DNA from: Gigantopelta aegis
Taxonomy: Eukaryota; Mollusca; Gastropoda; Neomphalida; Peltospiridae
Assembly: GCF_016097555.1 (NCBI RefSeq)
Contig: NC_054699.1
Span: 1,828,707-1,892,706 of the forward strand
DNA: 64,000 nt
Direction of reading: 5' to 3'
Part shown: piece by piece, positions 23,909 through 35,149 of the stretch
Numbering within the stretch: position 1 is the stretch's first letter
Layout of the letters: every line of letters starts with the position of its first letter
Position numbers and translations under genes: made by a program
The notes under the pieces: generated by a model
The model's input: the letters and a program-made list of their open reading frames with translations, nothing else
Database searches by the model: none
What the model was told of the DNA's origin: nothing

Positions 23909-24150
23909 CGGCTTTGGTGGTGTAGTGGTTAAGCCTCTGGACTTAAGGCTGATAGGTACAAGGTTCGCATCCTGGTACCGGCTCCCACCCAGACCGACTC
24001 TGTAGGGAGGTGAATCGCCGCTACACCGACTTCTCTCTCACAAACCACTATCGCACTGTCCTGAACAGACAGTCTAAATTAGTGAGGCATGTATCCATGA
24101 CAGCGTGCTTGAACCTTAATTGAATAGCACGAAAATAGCTATATATAAAC
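23909..24150 (+). repeat. SINE-B
   Basis: Head ACCGGCTTTGGTGGTGTAGT, B-box region AGGTTCGCATCC, and 3' end AGCGTGCTTGAACCTTAATT. Confidence 0.88.
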
Positions 24151-24245
24151 AAAATGAAAAGTGAGTCAGGTTAGGTCAGGTCAGGTCATGGGATTTCACA
24201 TTAAAAAATTACCCACAAGCGATTTATTCCAACCGACTCTACATT

Positions 24246-24264
24246 TTTTTTTTTTTTTTTTTTT
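24246..24264. repeat. T homopolymer
   Basis: A run of about 19 T residues in an AT-rich stretch. Confidence 0.9.
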
Positions 24265-24419
24265 ACAATAATCTTTTTTTCTTTCTTACATTTTAGCAAT
24301 GTTAAAAATGGTTAATGTCTACCAACCAAACAACGGCTACTTTTTTCAGTTATAGCAGTTGAAAAAAAACAGAATAGTAATTACTGATGGTGCTATTGTA
24401 CTGTAAAATAGATGACTGA

Positions 24420-24530
24420 ATCATCCAATAGTGAATTTTCACAAATAAATCATGAATCTCCAGATAGTGAATTTTCACAAATAAATCATGAATCACCAGA
24501 TAATGAATTTTCACAAATAAATCACGAATA
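24420..24530. repeat. 36-bp tandem repeat, 3 copies
   Basis: Unit contains AGTGAATTTTCACAAATAAA and TCATGAATC.CCAGAT. The unit is a multiple of three, so the minus strand reads as a repeated peptide (DLFVKIHYL). GTGAATTTTCAC inside the unit is a near-palindrome. Confidence 0.9.
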
Positions 24531-24534
24531 AAAA

Positions 24535-25344
24535 CGAAAATAATATGATTAGGAAATATTTCATGTAGAACCAAAATTCATGGAACCAGTTCATAACACA
24601 AAAGTCAGTCGGAAAAAAAAGGCAATCCTTTTTCCATTAGTATTTTCTGTCATACACCGATAATTAATGGCAAAAGTTCAAACCGTTTTCTCGGATACAT
24701 CGCATCTATGACTCGTTAATCAACAATTCCATCCCCGTTTGGAAGTGCGAAGCCATTTCGACTGGCACTCGTCTGTTGGTCAAACGACGATAAGAGTGAC
24801 CTCCCCTGACCAGGCGCCGGAATAACGTTGGTTACCAAGACCGCACTGACAAGGCAACTAACTCCATCTAGCGGGCAGGTTGGCGTGCAATGAAAGATGA
24901 GCAAATTGGTCATTAATAATAGGATTAAATAGAATCCTGTCTTTATGTGTTCACATTTGTGTTGGCCGATCAAAGGAAATTGCTGAACGATAAGAGTAAT
25001 AGAAAACCCTCGCGATCGTTTTGTAGTTACATGAATACATAAACTTGTCACACGTCTGCAGCCGTCATCATTGAGATCGTCTGCTAGGCTGGAGATTATG
25101 GCGGGAAAATTGATGCCGGTCGGAATCGTTTGATGAAAGTTTCTGCTAGACGCAATTGTTTGTCACGTTCCCTTAATTAAACGGAAGCTGTTCGGTTTAT
25201 TTATAGTCAGCGTGGCTAAACTGAGTATGGTGTCCAGTATTCAATGATCGGTATATATCAAAGGCTGTGGTACCCGCTGCACTGCTTTGTACGTGGTTAA
25301 AGAGCACCATAAAGGTGCGACTGAACGTTAGATGGATCCCCAGG
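24535..25344. other. Unassigned, single-copy-looking island
   Basis: No gene recognised. An open stretch on the minus strand (24716-25051) has no motif I know. A SINE-A body scrap (TATCAAAGGCTGTGGTACCC) is at 25257-25276. Confidence 0.35.
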
Positions 25345-25712
25345 GTTCAGTTCCACGAAGCGATCTTACGCTAAGATCACCTTAAGTGCACGAAGAAGCT
25401 ACGCACTTAAGGTGATCGTAGGGCTATTTCATGTCATTTGAACTTATTTTCGTGCTTATATTCAATGAAAGTTCAAGCACGCTGTCCTAGGCACACACCT
25501 CAGCTATCTGGGCTGTCTGTGGGTTAGTTGTTACTTTGTTAGTGGTTAATGAGAGAGAGAAGATGGTGTAGTGGTCTTACACCTACCCATTGAGTCGTTA
25601 AAACTCGCTCTCTGGGTGTGAGCCGGTACTGGGCCGCGAACCCTGTGTCCGATGGCTTAACCATGACACCACCAAGGTCAGTCGTAGAGCTATGATCGCT
25701 TCGTGGAACGGG
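25345..25712. mobile_element. Palindromic MITE split by a SINE-B
   Basis: TTCCACGAAGCGATC (25351) is the reverse complement of GATCGCTTCGTGGAA (25693-25708), and the left part also contains CACCTTAAGTGC ... GCACTTAAGGTG. Removing 25428-25683 would restore one contiguous palindrome of roughly 100 bp. TCGTAG.GCTAT occurs on both sides of the insert and fits a target-site duplication. Confidence 0.75.
25428..25683 (-). repeat. SINE-B, minus strand, nested in a MITE
   Basis: Starts with the tail (CATTTGAACTTATTTTCGTG), contains GACAGCCC-type and CCTACCCATTGAGTCGTTAA, and ends at the head CATGACACCACCAAGG. Confidence 0.88.
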
Positions 25713-25762
25713 GTCGTGATCTCTGTTCTGTGAACGTTTTGATATTTTAAACCAGTTTTAGG

Positions 25763-25868
25763 ATTGGCAGTCCTCTTACAGGCAAAGTAGGTAGGATGTA
25801 TCTTCTGGGGAGTGGCAGTCCTCTTGTAGAAGAGGCACCAAATAGTGATTAATGGAAGCATTTACATT
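25763..25868 (+). repeat. Interspersed repeat family D relic
   Basis: AGTGGCAGTCCTCTTGTAG and CACCAAATAGTGATTAATGG match the fragments at 17262, 43998 and 48656. Family identity is unknown. Confidence 0.6.
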
Positions 25869-25908
25869 GCCAAACTGACCTTCAATGGATTCTGTTTTGT
25901 TCAAGCGA

Positions 25909-26172
25909 TGGAACATAGCCCAATGGTAAAGCGCTCGCTTGATGCGCAGTCGGTCTAGGATCGATCCACGTCGGTGGGACCTTTGGGCTATTTCTCGTTC
26001 CAGCCAGTGCACCACGACTGGTTTATCAAAGGCCGTGGTATGTGCTATCCTGTCTGTGAGATGATGCATATAAAATATCCTTTTCTACTAGCGGGTTTCC
26101 TTTCTAAGACTATATGTTTGACATCCAAGAGCCGATTATTAATAAACCAATGTGGTTAAACAAACTTGTAAT
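25909..26172 (+). repeat. SINE-A2
   Basis: Head GGAACATAGCCCAATGGTAA with A and B boxes, body, shortened segment, and tail CAATGTGGTTAAACAAAC. Confidence 0.88.
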
Positions 26173-26336
26173 GTGTTGTGCAGAAATACGGTTTTCATTG
26201 AGTAAAACGGTTTTATCGTTCATAATTATTTTGAAACCAGTCGTGAAGAAGGCAGGCAGAGTGCGGAGGGTGTGGCGTCGTTGGGAGTGGCGATTTATCA
26301 ATAACAACACACACACGACAGGATGGATGAACGAAG

Positions 26337-26636
26337 CCATGTTTTAGTTAACGACGCACTCGTCACATTTTAAAGACCACATAGAGAGTGAGAGAGGAAA
26401 CCTGCTGAGCTACGTCATGGCGTGAAGTCGGAGGTTGTGCCCACGACAGGCGTGCTTGAACAGTTTTCTTATGGAAACGTGCCAAACATTTCCCATACCC
26501 ATACCCAATGGGCCAATGTAGCGGGTTTCCTTGGAAAGGCTACGTGTCATAATTATCAAACATTCAATTGCCAGTGAATCATTAATCAATGTGCTTCTGT
26601 GGTGTCCTTATACAAAACAGACTAACGTGTGCTTTT
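26337..26636. repeat. Mosaic of SINE fragments
   Basis: A minus-strand A1 tail piece (26338-26405, GTTTTAGTTAACGACGCACT), a SINE-B 3' piece (about 26425-26470), and a plus-strand A2 tail (26508-26636, AATGTAGCGGGTTTCCTTGG to TATACAAAACAGAC) abut each other. Confidence 0.7.
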
Positions 26637-27136
26637 GCTTTCACCTGAGGTCTGCTCTGAGCACCGAAAAGCGTCTTACAAAATATTGCCACTAAAAGTC
26701 CCGAATTTGCAGTAAAAACAACTCCGACTTGTCGTTCTTGATACGTGACGTAATTTCTGTCCTAATAATCTCGGACCTAAATTCTTTTCCTTTTGTATTT
26801 CAGAGTTTTTTGTTCCGTTCAACCATCACAAATCCGATTTGTTTTTCTCTTCTTCTTTTTTTCTCTTCTTTTTCTTTGCTACGCTACTGATATAAATTAA
26901 AATAATGCTACTAAAACCATCAAATCCTTCCTGGCGTCACACTGGGTTGGTTTCTACGAGGTTAATGTTTGTGTTGACCTCGATTTCAGATTGCTCGTTT
27001 CCATTAGTCTTCTGTCTGTACGTGTTGATGTGCTATTCTAACACGATTAACGGTACAAAACGTTTCTTTACCGTAATTCTTCTGCCATTTTTCTCATCGG
27101 CGCATTAAAAGACACATAAGCCAGTTGGCTGGAAAG
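26637..27136. other. Unassigned sequence
   Basis: No gene or repeat family recognised; a TTCTT-rich tract lies at 26843-26876. Confidence 0.4.
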
Positions 27137-27382
27137 AACCGGTGGTGTGGTGGTTAAGCCAGTGAACATACGGTTGATAGGTACAGAGTTTGCAGCCCGG
27201 CGCCGGCTCCTACCGGAGTCTAACGACTCAATGGGTAGGTGTAAGGCCACTACACCGACTTCTCCCTCAATAACCACTAACCCACTGTCCTGGACAGACA
27301 GCCCAGATAGCTGGGGTATGTGCCCAGGAAAACGTGTTTGAATCGTAATTGGATATGAACACGAATATAACTATAAATGAGG
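27137..27382 (+). repeat. SINE-B
   Basis: Head ACCGGTGGTGTGGTGGTTAA, GTACAGAGTTTGCAGCCCGG, body AATGGGTAGGTGTAAGGCC, and 3' end ATTGGATATGAACACGAATA. Confidence 0.9.
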
Positions 27383-27663
27383 TAGGTACACTATTTCGAG
27401 TTGGGTCATGTTGTCTTTGAATAATTTGATATATTCATCCCTGTGTTTTGATTCAAACTAGACAACAAGCATGTTTCCGCCAAAAGTTCAAATTTACACT
27501 AACCTTATTTAAAACGTGCGCGTTTTTCTATATGTGAAAATTATGTTCAGACATCAGAATACACTAGTATATTAATATTCAATGCAAAAATGTGTAATTT
27601 ACATAGCATTAAAATGCTATAAAATACTGTATTTGATAGTATTATAAACAAAAATATGAAATG
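27383..27663. other. Unassigned AT-rich spacer
   Basis: No gene or repeat recognised. Confidence 0.4.
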
Positions 27664-27879
27664 TCATAGTAGTAGTAGTAGTAGTTGTTGTTGTTGTTGT
27701 AGTAGTAGTAGTTGTTGTTGTTGTAGTAGTAGTTGTTGTAGTAGTAGTAGTAGTTGTTGTTGTAGTAGTAGTAGTAGTGTTAGTAGTAGTAGTAGTAGTA
27801 GTAATAGTAGTAGTTGTTGTTGTAGTAGTAGTAGTAGCTATTGTTGTAGTAGTAGTAGTAGTGTTAGTAGTGTTAGTGT

Positions 27880-27917
<38 letters not shown>

Positions 27918-27946
27918 CTAGTAGTAGTAGTAGTAGTAGTAGTAGA
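27664..27946. repeat. (AGT)n/(TTG)n trinucleotide satellite
   Basis: About 280 bp of AGT and TTG triplets with a few GTT and GCT variants. The Ser/Cys/Val and Thr-rich ORFs are artefacts. Confidence 0.98.
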
Positions 27947-28063
27947 TCTAAAATTGGTATAAAATAAAATGTTAATTCGTATAAACAATCAAGGGATATA
28001 AAATGAGTACAAAAATAGAATTAAAGTAAAACAAATCAACCTTTGGATCAAAGTTCAGTTTAA

Positions 28064-28066
<3 letters not shown>

Positions 28067-28096
<30 letters not shown>
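28067..28096. repeat. (AT)n microsatellite
   Basis: About 30 bp of uninterrupted AT. Confidence 0.95.
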
Positions 28097-28099
<3 letters not shown>

Positions 28100-28126
28100 T
28101 AAGATAACCAGAAACACATTCAGTAC

Positions 28127-28438
28127 AGTTAGTTTGTTTTGTTTAACGACACCATTAGAGCACAATGATTTATTAATCATCGGCTATTGGATGTCAAACA
28201 TTATTGTAATTTTGACATATAGTCTTAGAAAGGAAACCCGCTACATTTTTTCATTAGTAGCAAGGGATCTTTTTATATGCACCATTCTATAGACATGATA
28301 GCACATACCACGACGTTTGACATGCCAGTCGTGGTACACTGGCTGGAGCAAGAAATAGCCCAATGGGCTCACCGGCGGGGATCGATCCCAGACCAACCGC
28401 GCATCAGGCGAGCGTTCTACCACTGGGCTACGTCCCGC
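28127..28438 (-). repeat. SINE-A2, minus strand, full length
   Basis: Begins AGTTTGTTTTGTTTAACGAC, contains CATCGGCTATTGGATGTCAA, body, and head ending CACTGGGCTACGTCCCGCC. Confidence 0.93.
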
Positions 28439-28549
28439 CGTATTTAGTATAGATACACTGACATTCTAAAGAAGAAAATATATTTAATAGGTAATTTTAG
28501 TCGTTAAATAGAATCTAATACCAGTATTCGGAAACCTATTTTAGGCGTG

Positions 28550-29875
28550 GGTGGGCACAGCCTCTGACTTCGCCAGAGAGTTCTGTCTGAGACAGGGTGC
28601 AGAAATATGTGTGTGGGGGGGTAATTTTTGGCATGCTTCCATCAGAGAAGTGTTCAAGCATGCTTGTTGTGGGCACAGCCTCTGACTTCGCCAGAGAGTT
28701 CTGTCTGAGACAGGGTGCAGAAATATGTGTGTGGGGGGGTAATTTTTGGCATGCTTCCATCAGAGAAGTGTTCAAGCATGCTTGTTGTGGGCACAGCCTC
28801 TGACTTCGCCAGAGAGTTCTGTCTGAGACAGGGTGCAGAAATATGTGTGTGGGGGGGTAATTTTTGGCATGCTTCCATCAGAGAAGTGTTCAAGCATGCT
28901 TGTTGTGGGCACAGCCTCTGACTTCGCCAGAGAGTCTGTCTGAGACAGGGTGCAGAAATATGTGTGTGGGGGGGTAATTTTTGGCATGCTTCCATCAGAG
29001 AAGTGTTCAAGCATGCTTGTTGTGGGCACAGCCTCTGACTTCGCCAGAGAGTTCTGTCTGAGACAGGGTGCAGAAATATGTGTGTGGGGGGGTAATTTTT
29101 GGCATGCTTCCATCAGAGAAGTGTTCAAGCATGCTTGTTGTGGGCACAGCCTCTGACTTCGCCAGAGAGTTCTGTCCGAGACAGGGTGCAGAAATATGTG
29201 TGTGGGGGGGTAATTTTTGGCATGCTTCCATCAGAGAAGTGTTCAAGCATGCTTGTTGTGGGCACAGCCTCTGACTTCGCCAGAGTTCTGTCCGAGACAG
29301 GGTGCAGAAATATGTGTGTGGGGGGGTAATTTTTGGCATGCTTCCATCAGAGAAGTGTTCAAGCATGCTTGTTGTGGGCACAGCCTCTGACTTCGCCAGA
29401 GAGTTCTGTCTGAGACAGGGTGCAGAAATATGTGTGTGGGGGGGTAATTTTTGGCATGCTTCCATCAGAGAAGTGTTCAAGCATGCTTGTTGTGGGCACA
29501 GCCTCTGACTTCGCCAGAGAGTTCTGTCTGAGACAGGGTGCAGAAATATGTGTGTGGGGGGTAATTTTTGGCATGCTTCCATCAGAGAAGTGTTCAAGCA
29601 TGCTTGTTGTGGGCACAGCCTCTGACTTCGCCAGAGTTCTGTCTGAGACAGGGTGCAGAAATATGTGTGTGGGGGGGTAATTTTTGGCATGCTTCCATCA
29701 GAGAAGTGTTCAAGCATGCTTGTTGTGGGCACAGCCTCTGACTTCGCCAGAGAGTTCTGTCCGAGACAGGGTGCAGAAATATGTGTGTGTGGGGGTAATT
29801 TTTGGCATGCTTCCATCAGAGAAGTGTTCAAGCATGCTTGTTGTGGGCACAGCCTCTGACTTTACCAGAGAGTTC
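28550..29875. repeat. 118-bp tandem array, about 11.3 copies (array II)
   Basis: Units start at GGGCACAGCCTCTGACTTC (28553, 28671, 28789, 28907, then with 1-2 bp indels onward to 29846). Each contains GAGACAGGGTGCAGAAATAT, a G7 run, GGCATGCTTCCATCAGAG and CAAGCATGCTTG, a perfect 12-bp palindrome. Because 118 is not a multiple of three, successive units rotate reading frame, yet long ORFs persist on both strands. No unique spacers. Confidence 0.98.
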
Positions 29876-30660
29876 TGTCAAACCCAGGACAGTCGTTTCA
29901 AGAAATATTCACACGATTGAATGGACAGCTTCGATTCTTTCTTCTTCTTTTTTAAATTATTGTAGTTATTTTTATTTAGGCCTATTAATTAAAAACAAAT
30001 TCAAGGCGGGTGTAGGGAGCTTCTGTTGACTCTATCAAAAAAGGTTATTATTATAGAATTTACGAATAAAGCTACATTACACCCCTCATTTGTGGTACAG
30101 CCCCTAGTAGTTACGTTCCATTTGCATCATGGAAGAAATTTAATTTAGTGTCTTATCTTTTTCGACAACTGGTATTCAGCGATAACACATACATCGAAGA
30201 ATTTCGCGCCAAATTGTCTTGTTCATTTTGCTAGCTAATCTCAGAACATGCAGCTTGGCTAATCAACCTTGTTACTTGTTTGCCGACGTTGTGAACGGAT
30301 CACCCGTTAAATCTATTACAATGCTTGCTTTCTTTTCTAACAGCTGATTACTAAGAATTTACATCGCCGGCAGACATAGCTATTGTTGTAACGCCGGCCA
30401 TTTTATGGCACCGCCAGTGACTTAATACATGTAAATGTTTTATTTATGCAAATGAAATCGTCCCCAAAAACTCAAATCGAATGAATAAAGAAAAGTTCGC
30501 TAAATTGGTTATCTATATTAATTTAGAATACATTCGTATGGTTTTAAACGTCCATAAAATGGGATCGTGGTTCTCTAATGATATTAGAATGACATCATTT
30601 TACATATAATAAATACAATTACTGACTTAAATCAGGCGCATGAACAGTCTAAAATTGTCT
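29876..30660. other. Unassigned sequence
   Basis: No gene or known repeat recognised. Confidence 0.4.
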
Positions 30661-30664
30661 TGGT

Positions 30665-31450
30665 AAGGTCATGCAGTGGAATGAGATATTTTCTGTGGAC
30701 AATGTCTGCAAAGTAAATTATGTTGAAAACGACCCCGATTTCAATGTGGGGCACTCTCTCTCTTGTAGTGGAATGAGATAACTCCTAGGTTGAAAACGAC
30801 CCTGATATCAAAGTGGGACAATCTCTCCTGTAGTGGAATGAGATAACTTCTAGGTTAAAAGCGACCAGGATTCTAAAATGGGAAATTGTGTCCCGTAGTG
30901 GAATGAGATACTAGTATTTCCTGTGGATTTCCTGTGGATAATGCAAATAAACACTATTAGGCTGAAAATGACATCAGATATACACACGTTGACCCTTCTC
31001 CTATGGATAAACACTATTAGGCTGAAAATGACATCAGATATACACACGTTGATCCTTCTCCTATGGATAAACACTATTAGGCTGAAAATGACATCAGATA
31101 TACACACGTTGATCCTTCTCCTATGAATAAACACTATTAGGCTGAAAATGACATCAGATATACACACGTTGATGCTTCTCCTATGCATAAACACTATTAG
31201 GCTGAAAATGACATCAGATATACACATGTTGACCCTTCTCCTATGAATAAACACTATTAGGCTGAAAATGACATCAGATATACACACTTGGATCCTTCTG
31301 CTATGGATAAACACTATTAGGCTGAAAATGACATCAGATATACACACGTTGACCCTTTTCCTATGAATAAACAATATTAGGCTGAAAATGACAATGTTTC
31401 AACGTGGGAAACCATGCTTGTAAAGTGGGAGATCATAATGGAATGAAATA
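30665..31450. repeat. 60-bp minisatellite (7 near-identical units) with divergent flanking units
   Basis: The core 30961-31380 repeats exactly every 60 bp: AAACACTATTAGGCTGAAAA, TGACATCAGATATACACACG, TTGACCCTTCTCCTATG. The flanks (30665-30950 and 31381-31450) hold diverged relatives with GTAGTGGAATGAGATA and GGTTGAAAACGACC. A 20-residue peptide repeat on the minus strand is a by-product of the unit length. Confidence 0.95.
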
Positions 31451-31509
31451 TTTCATTTAGAAGATGCCATTCAGATCTATACATTTTGACCCGTCCCCGT
31501 TTAGGATAA

Positions 31510-31672
31510 AGTAAAGTGCATATAAAAGATCCCTTGGTGATACTAAAAAAACATGTAGCAGGTTTTCATCTATGACTGTGTTAAAATGACCTTGTTTGAC
31601 AGCCAATAGCCGATGATTAATGAATCAATGTGCTCTAGTGGTGTCGTTAAACAAAACAAAACAAACAAAGTT
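31510..31672 (+). repeat. SINE-A2, 3' half
   Basis: GTGCATATAAAAGATCCCTT through the tail GTGTCGTTAAACAAAACAAA. Confidence 0.88.
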
Positions 31673-32300
31673 TTTTGCTTCACACGACTACATCCACGTA
31701 TACTGCGTGTGCTTGTACTGTCTCAGATAGTTTTATAAGAATGTCATCCATTCTGGCATTAGTCAACTGATGTGGCCAAAACAAACAATTGTATTAATTA
31801 TATAACAATTAATATACTGATCCAGGCAGTCAGTCAGAGAAAACACGGCACTTAATGCAGGTGTTTTTCCAACATGCACGCATTTTGGTTGTATATGTTA
31901 ACACTAAGCGGTCTACAAGAGGACCTTCAACTTACATAAGTATGGTTAGAAAGAGGCTGTTGCGAGTCTTTCTACCACTTGGCTGACAGTAAGATACCAC
32001 TTTTTTCTTCTTTTTTGTTTGTACCATGTAACCTGGAGATGTTACAAATAGAGATGATGATGATGATGAAGAATCATGATGATTATGATGCTGATGATTA
32101 TGATGATGAATTACAATGATGATGACGATGCCGATGGCAATACTGATGTTGATTCAATAACTGAAGATGATACTAATGAAGAATTCGGAGAATATGTGAC
32201 TAATTTGTTTTAACGTTTTACTTTAAAATGTAGGATTTGGTTACTGTGCATGTAAGTTATTTTGTATAATCTATGCACAGTATGTTGAATAAAATTGATA
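31673..32300. other. Unassigned, with a GAT-rich tract
   Basis: No gene. GAT-type triplets at about 32053-32180. Confidence 0.45.
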
Positions 32301-32541
32301 ACTATTATCCTGTTCAATTATTTAGACCCAAAGTTTTTTGCAAATGTTACGTTTATTTCCTATTCGATATTTGTTTTCTTTGCATTTACATGAAAATAAA
32401 CCCAAACCCCGACAGGTTTTATATACAAATCATCATATAAAATGCACGAAGTTGACTTAATTCCACTTTTTAAAAATCTCTGTGTCGTTTGAATGCACGT
32501 TATTTCTCCTATAAATAACTAAGGTCATTTGCATATCAAAA
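32301..32541 (+). repeat. Left inverted arm (241 bp)
   Basis: Reverse complement of 35610-35850 with two differences (ATAAACCC/ACAAACCC near 32397 and ATCTCTGTG/ATCTATGTG near 32479). Confidence 0.95.
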
Positions 32542-32764
32542 GCATCATTCTATAGTGCGTTTCAAACTAATGTTCGGTTCTATCGTCCTATCCGCACAAA
32601 TCGTAGTATGACCTATATTTAAGAAAATATCTGTAAACATGAAGCAGGCGCGGATTCAGGTGGGGAGTTCAAGTGACAAAACCTCAGTTTGAAAAAGAAA
32701 TATGTATCAAATATTATAATTATATTGTGGAATACACAAGCGCGCGCGCTGAAGGGAGAGACAG

Positions 32765-32766
32765 AC

Positions 32767-32847
<81 letters not shown>
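32765..32847. repeat. (GA)n microsatellite
   Basis: GA run of about 80 bp with one GC variant, immediately followed by a minus-strand SINE-A1 tail fragment (32850-32905, ATGTAACGACGCACTCAACA). Confidence 0.95.
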
Positions 32848-32848
<1 letters not shown>

Positions 32849-33000
32849 GTCATTTATGTAACGACGCACTCAACATATTTTAATCTATGGTTATATGGTT
32901 ATAGGGAGAGAGAGAGAGAAGAATATGGTATGCATGCGATTGGTGGAGGTGTGACCCTCTGCACAACCCCAACCCCACTTAAGGCTTCTTTTGTATATGG

Positions 33001-33325
33001 AGCGGGACGTAGCTCAGAGGTAAAGCGTTCGCTCATGGTAGGTCGACTGATCGATCCCACATGTTGGACCCATTGGGTTGTGTCTAGTTCCAGCCTGTGC
33101 ACCACAACTGATGTATAAAGGCTGTGGTATGTGCTATCCTGTCTATGGGATGGTGCATATAAAATGTCCCTTATTGCTTAACAAAATTGCTTATCGGAAA
33201 CAGTGGCCCATGTGGCGGTAGCGAGTTTCTTTCTCACTGTCATAATGCTCCTTAACCGTTTTGTCTGACGCCACATAAACGTATATCAAATGCGTTGAGT
33301 GTCGTTAAATAAACATTTCTCTCGT
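33001..33325 (+). repeat. SINE-A1 inside the long-arm element
   Basis: Head GCGGGACGTAGCTCAGAGGT, B-like TGATCGATCCC, body with an extra duplication around CTTATTGCTTA...GCTTATCGG, and tail GTCGTTAAATAAACATTTCT. Visibly more diverged than most copies. Confidence 0.85.
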
Positions 33326-33468
33326 ATGTATGTGTAGTCTATATGCATTTCTAGTCTATTAGTTTATAGGTTGTTTGATAGTGAATGATATGGAAATAAA
33401 TAGTTTTTGGTGTTAAAGAGTTCATGCATACATTAAAGTTATACTCCTGATGGGTATGGAGAAATAAC

Positions 33469-34830
33469 TTAATCAGTCGACGAACTCATTTCTTCATCAC
33501 TATATTCGTTAAGGGGGACTATCACAGGGGATATTTTATTTCTTATAAAACTATTTTGTTTTCTAAAATCTTCTTCGATCTTTATTACATGTTTAACTGC
33601 GTAAGAGAAGTGTGTAGGTGTGACAGAGTTCAATGCATGTGCAAGTTCTCTCCGCACCGTGGTCATTTTACCATCATTATGACGAGCTATGTGCCCTTTG
33701 ACTTGACTCCAGATCAGTTCTATCGGATTGAGTTCAGAATGTCTTGGCGGCAGTCTTAGACACAAGTGCCCATGGCGTTCAGCAATATCATCAGTAACAA
33801 ATTGCTTTGCACATTTGTTACTTTTCACAAGTTCATAAAGAACTGGCTTTGTCATGTTACTCTCAAAAGGTATATTTTTGTTTCGTAGCCACGACTGAAT
33901 TTCTTCCTTTGTAGCGTTTAGTGCAGGACATCGTGTAATCTCAGTTAATTCGTTGTGGTAGATTGCGTTATCCATGACGATAACAGAAGGTTCTGGTAGA
34001 GAAGGCATAAGTTGTTCTTCAAACCATTTGATGAAATTGTCATGATTCATCTCACCATGATAGTCTCCGTCTGTTTTTTTAGCCTCAAAGATCAATTCAC
34101 AGCCATCTATCAATCCATATTTATCACAGCCAGCATGACAAATAATAAGTCTTTTTCCCTTCCCAGTCACCGAACAGAGTTTAGGAACTCGATCAGCAGC
34201 GTCTGATTTCGGCAGGTGATTGGCGGTACTTGTGCCCGGGTGAATATCTGTCCAGTGGTGGGATGTTGTGTGGTTGACATTCACCCAGGTCTCATCTTGA
34301 TACACTATTAAATACCCCTGTTCTCGTAAACTGGATATTGCATGGAGATAGGACAGTCTCCTGTCTGATATATTGGCGTCTTCAAAAATCACTTTTCCGG
34401 TTGTAGACATATGTTGGTATTTAAAATCGAGGTCATGGAGTGTTCTTCATAAAGTTGATATGGATATGTTGATTCCACATTCCCCCCTTAAAGCCACGTT
34501 AATCTTATGTAATGTAGGTAATTCGCCCTCTCTATAAAATCTGTATACTCGTCGTCTAATAACATCTTTATCAAATAAATCGATGAGTTTTCGGTCGCGT
34601 TTTTTAACAGTGATTTCTGTGCTTGGATTCGTAGAGCTTAGATTTTTCACAGGTTTTTTTACTGTTGAAACCGAAACTTTAAGTGCAGCGGCAACTCGAT
34701 CGACAATTCGATAAGAAGCATACCTAGGTCTACCGCGCATATATTCATCTTCAAAATAATCGAAAACGTTCTTAATACACAATTTTACATCAACTGAAGT
34801 GTTTTTCGATTTACCCATAGTTTTCCTCAA
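33469..34830 (-). pseudogene. IS630/Tc1/mariner-superfamily transposase with one stop
   Basis: This is a DDE transposase that would cut and paste the surrounding element. It reads from 34830 down: 127 residues, one TGA stop (about 34447-34449), then the same frame continues through RTLHDLDFKYQH into 313 more residues, so the original protein was about 450 residues. The N-terminal part holds a helix-turn-helix-like region (RPRYASYRIVDRVAAALKVS). The catalytic part has D1 in YQDETWVNVNH, D2 in VIVMDNAIYHNE and E in SELNPIELIW, with 83 residues between D2 and E by my count. That is far from DD34E/DD34D and close to the described DD82E ('Sailor') group; the exact assignment is from memory. The TGA is probably a changed Arg or Trp codon. 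Few other defects are visible. Confidence 0.88.
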
Positions 34831-35117
34831 ATACCAATAACAAGAATGTCGACTACTACATTTTCAATGAATTTATATACCCTACCTAACTTGTATTTTA
34901 CGTGGTTTACACATTGCTACAATAGCACGTGCAGTCATAGATCGAAATAATGATGTTATTGACTAAGCAATGCTATCGTATTTTGAACATTCAGGGCTGT
35001 GTCTGCGGGATGAAAAAGTGGTTGAACCCATACGAGTCCAAACAATAGCCCTTTGGTTTTTCGCATTACAAATGTAACACCCCACTCCCAAACCCCAGCC
35101 CCTAGCACCACCCTAAA

Positions 35118-35121
<4 letters not shown>

Positions 35122-35148
<27 letters not shown>

Positions 35149-35149
35149 C
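35122..35149. repeat. (AT)n microsatellite and nearby CCCCCA tract
   Basis: (TA)n at 35122-35149 and (CCCCCA)n at about 35226-35266, both inside the long-arm element upstream of the transposase start. Confidence 0.9.

Noticed and set aside
27617-27988. Thr-rich and Ser/Cys-rich ORFs
   Set aside because: Translation of the AGT/TTG satellite.
28536-29831. Repeated-peptide proteins (up to 274 residues)
   Set aside because: Overlapping ORFs on both strands all follow the 118-bp tandem unit, with frame rotation; no independent sign of coding.
30850-31374. 174-codon repeat protein
   Set aside because: The 60-bp unit equals 20 codons, so repeats of it stay open by arithmetic alone.
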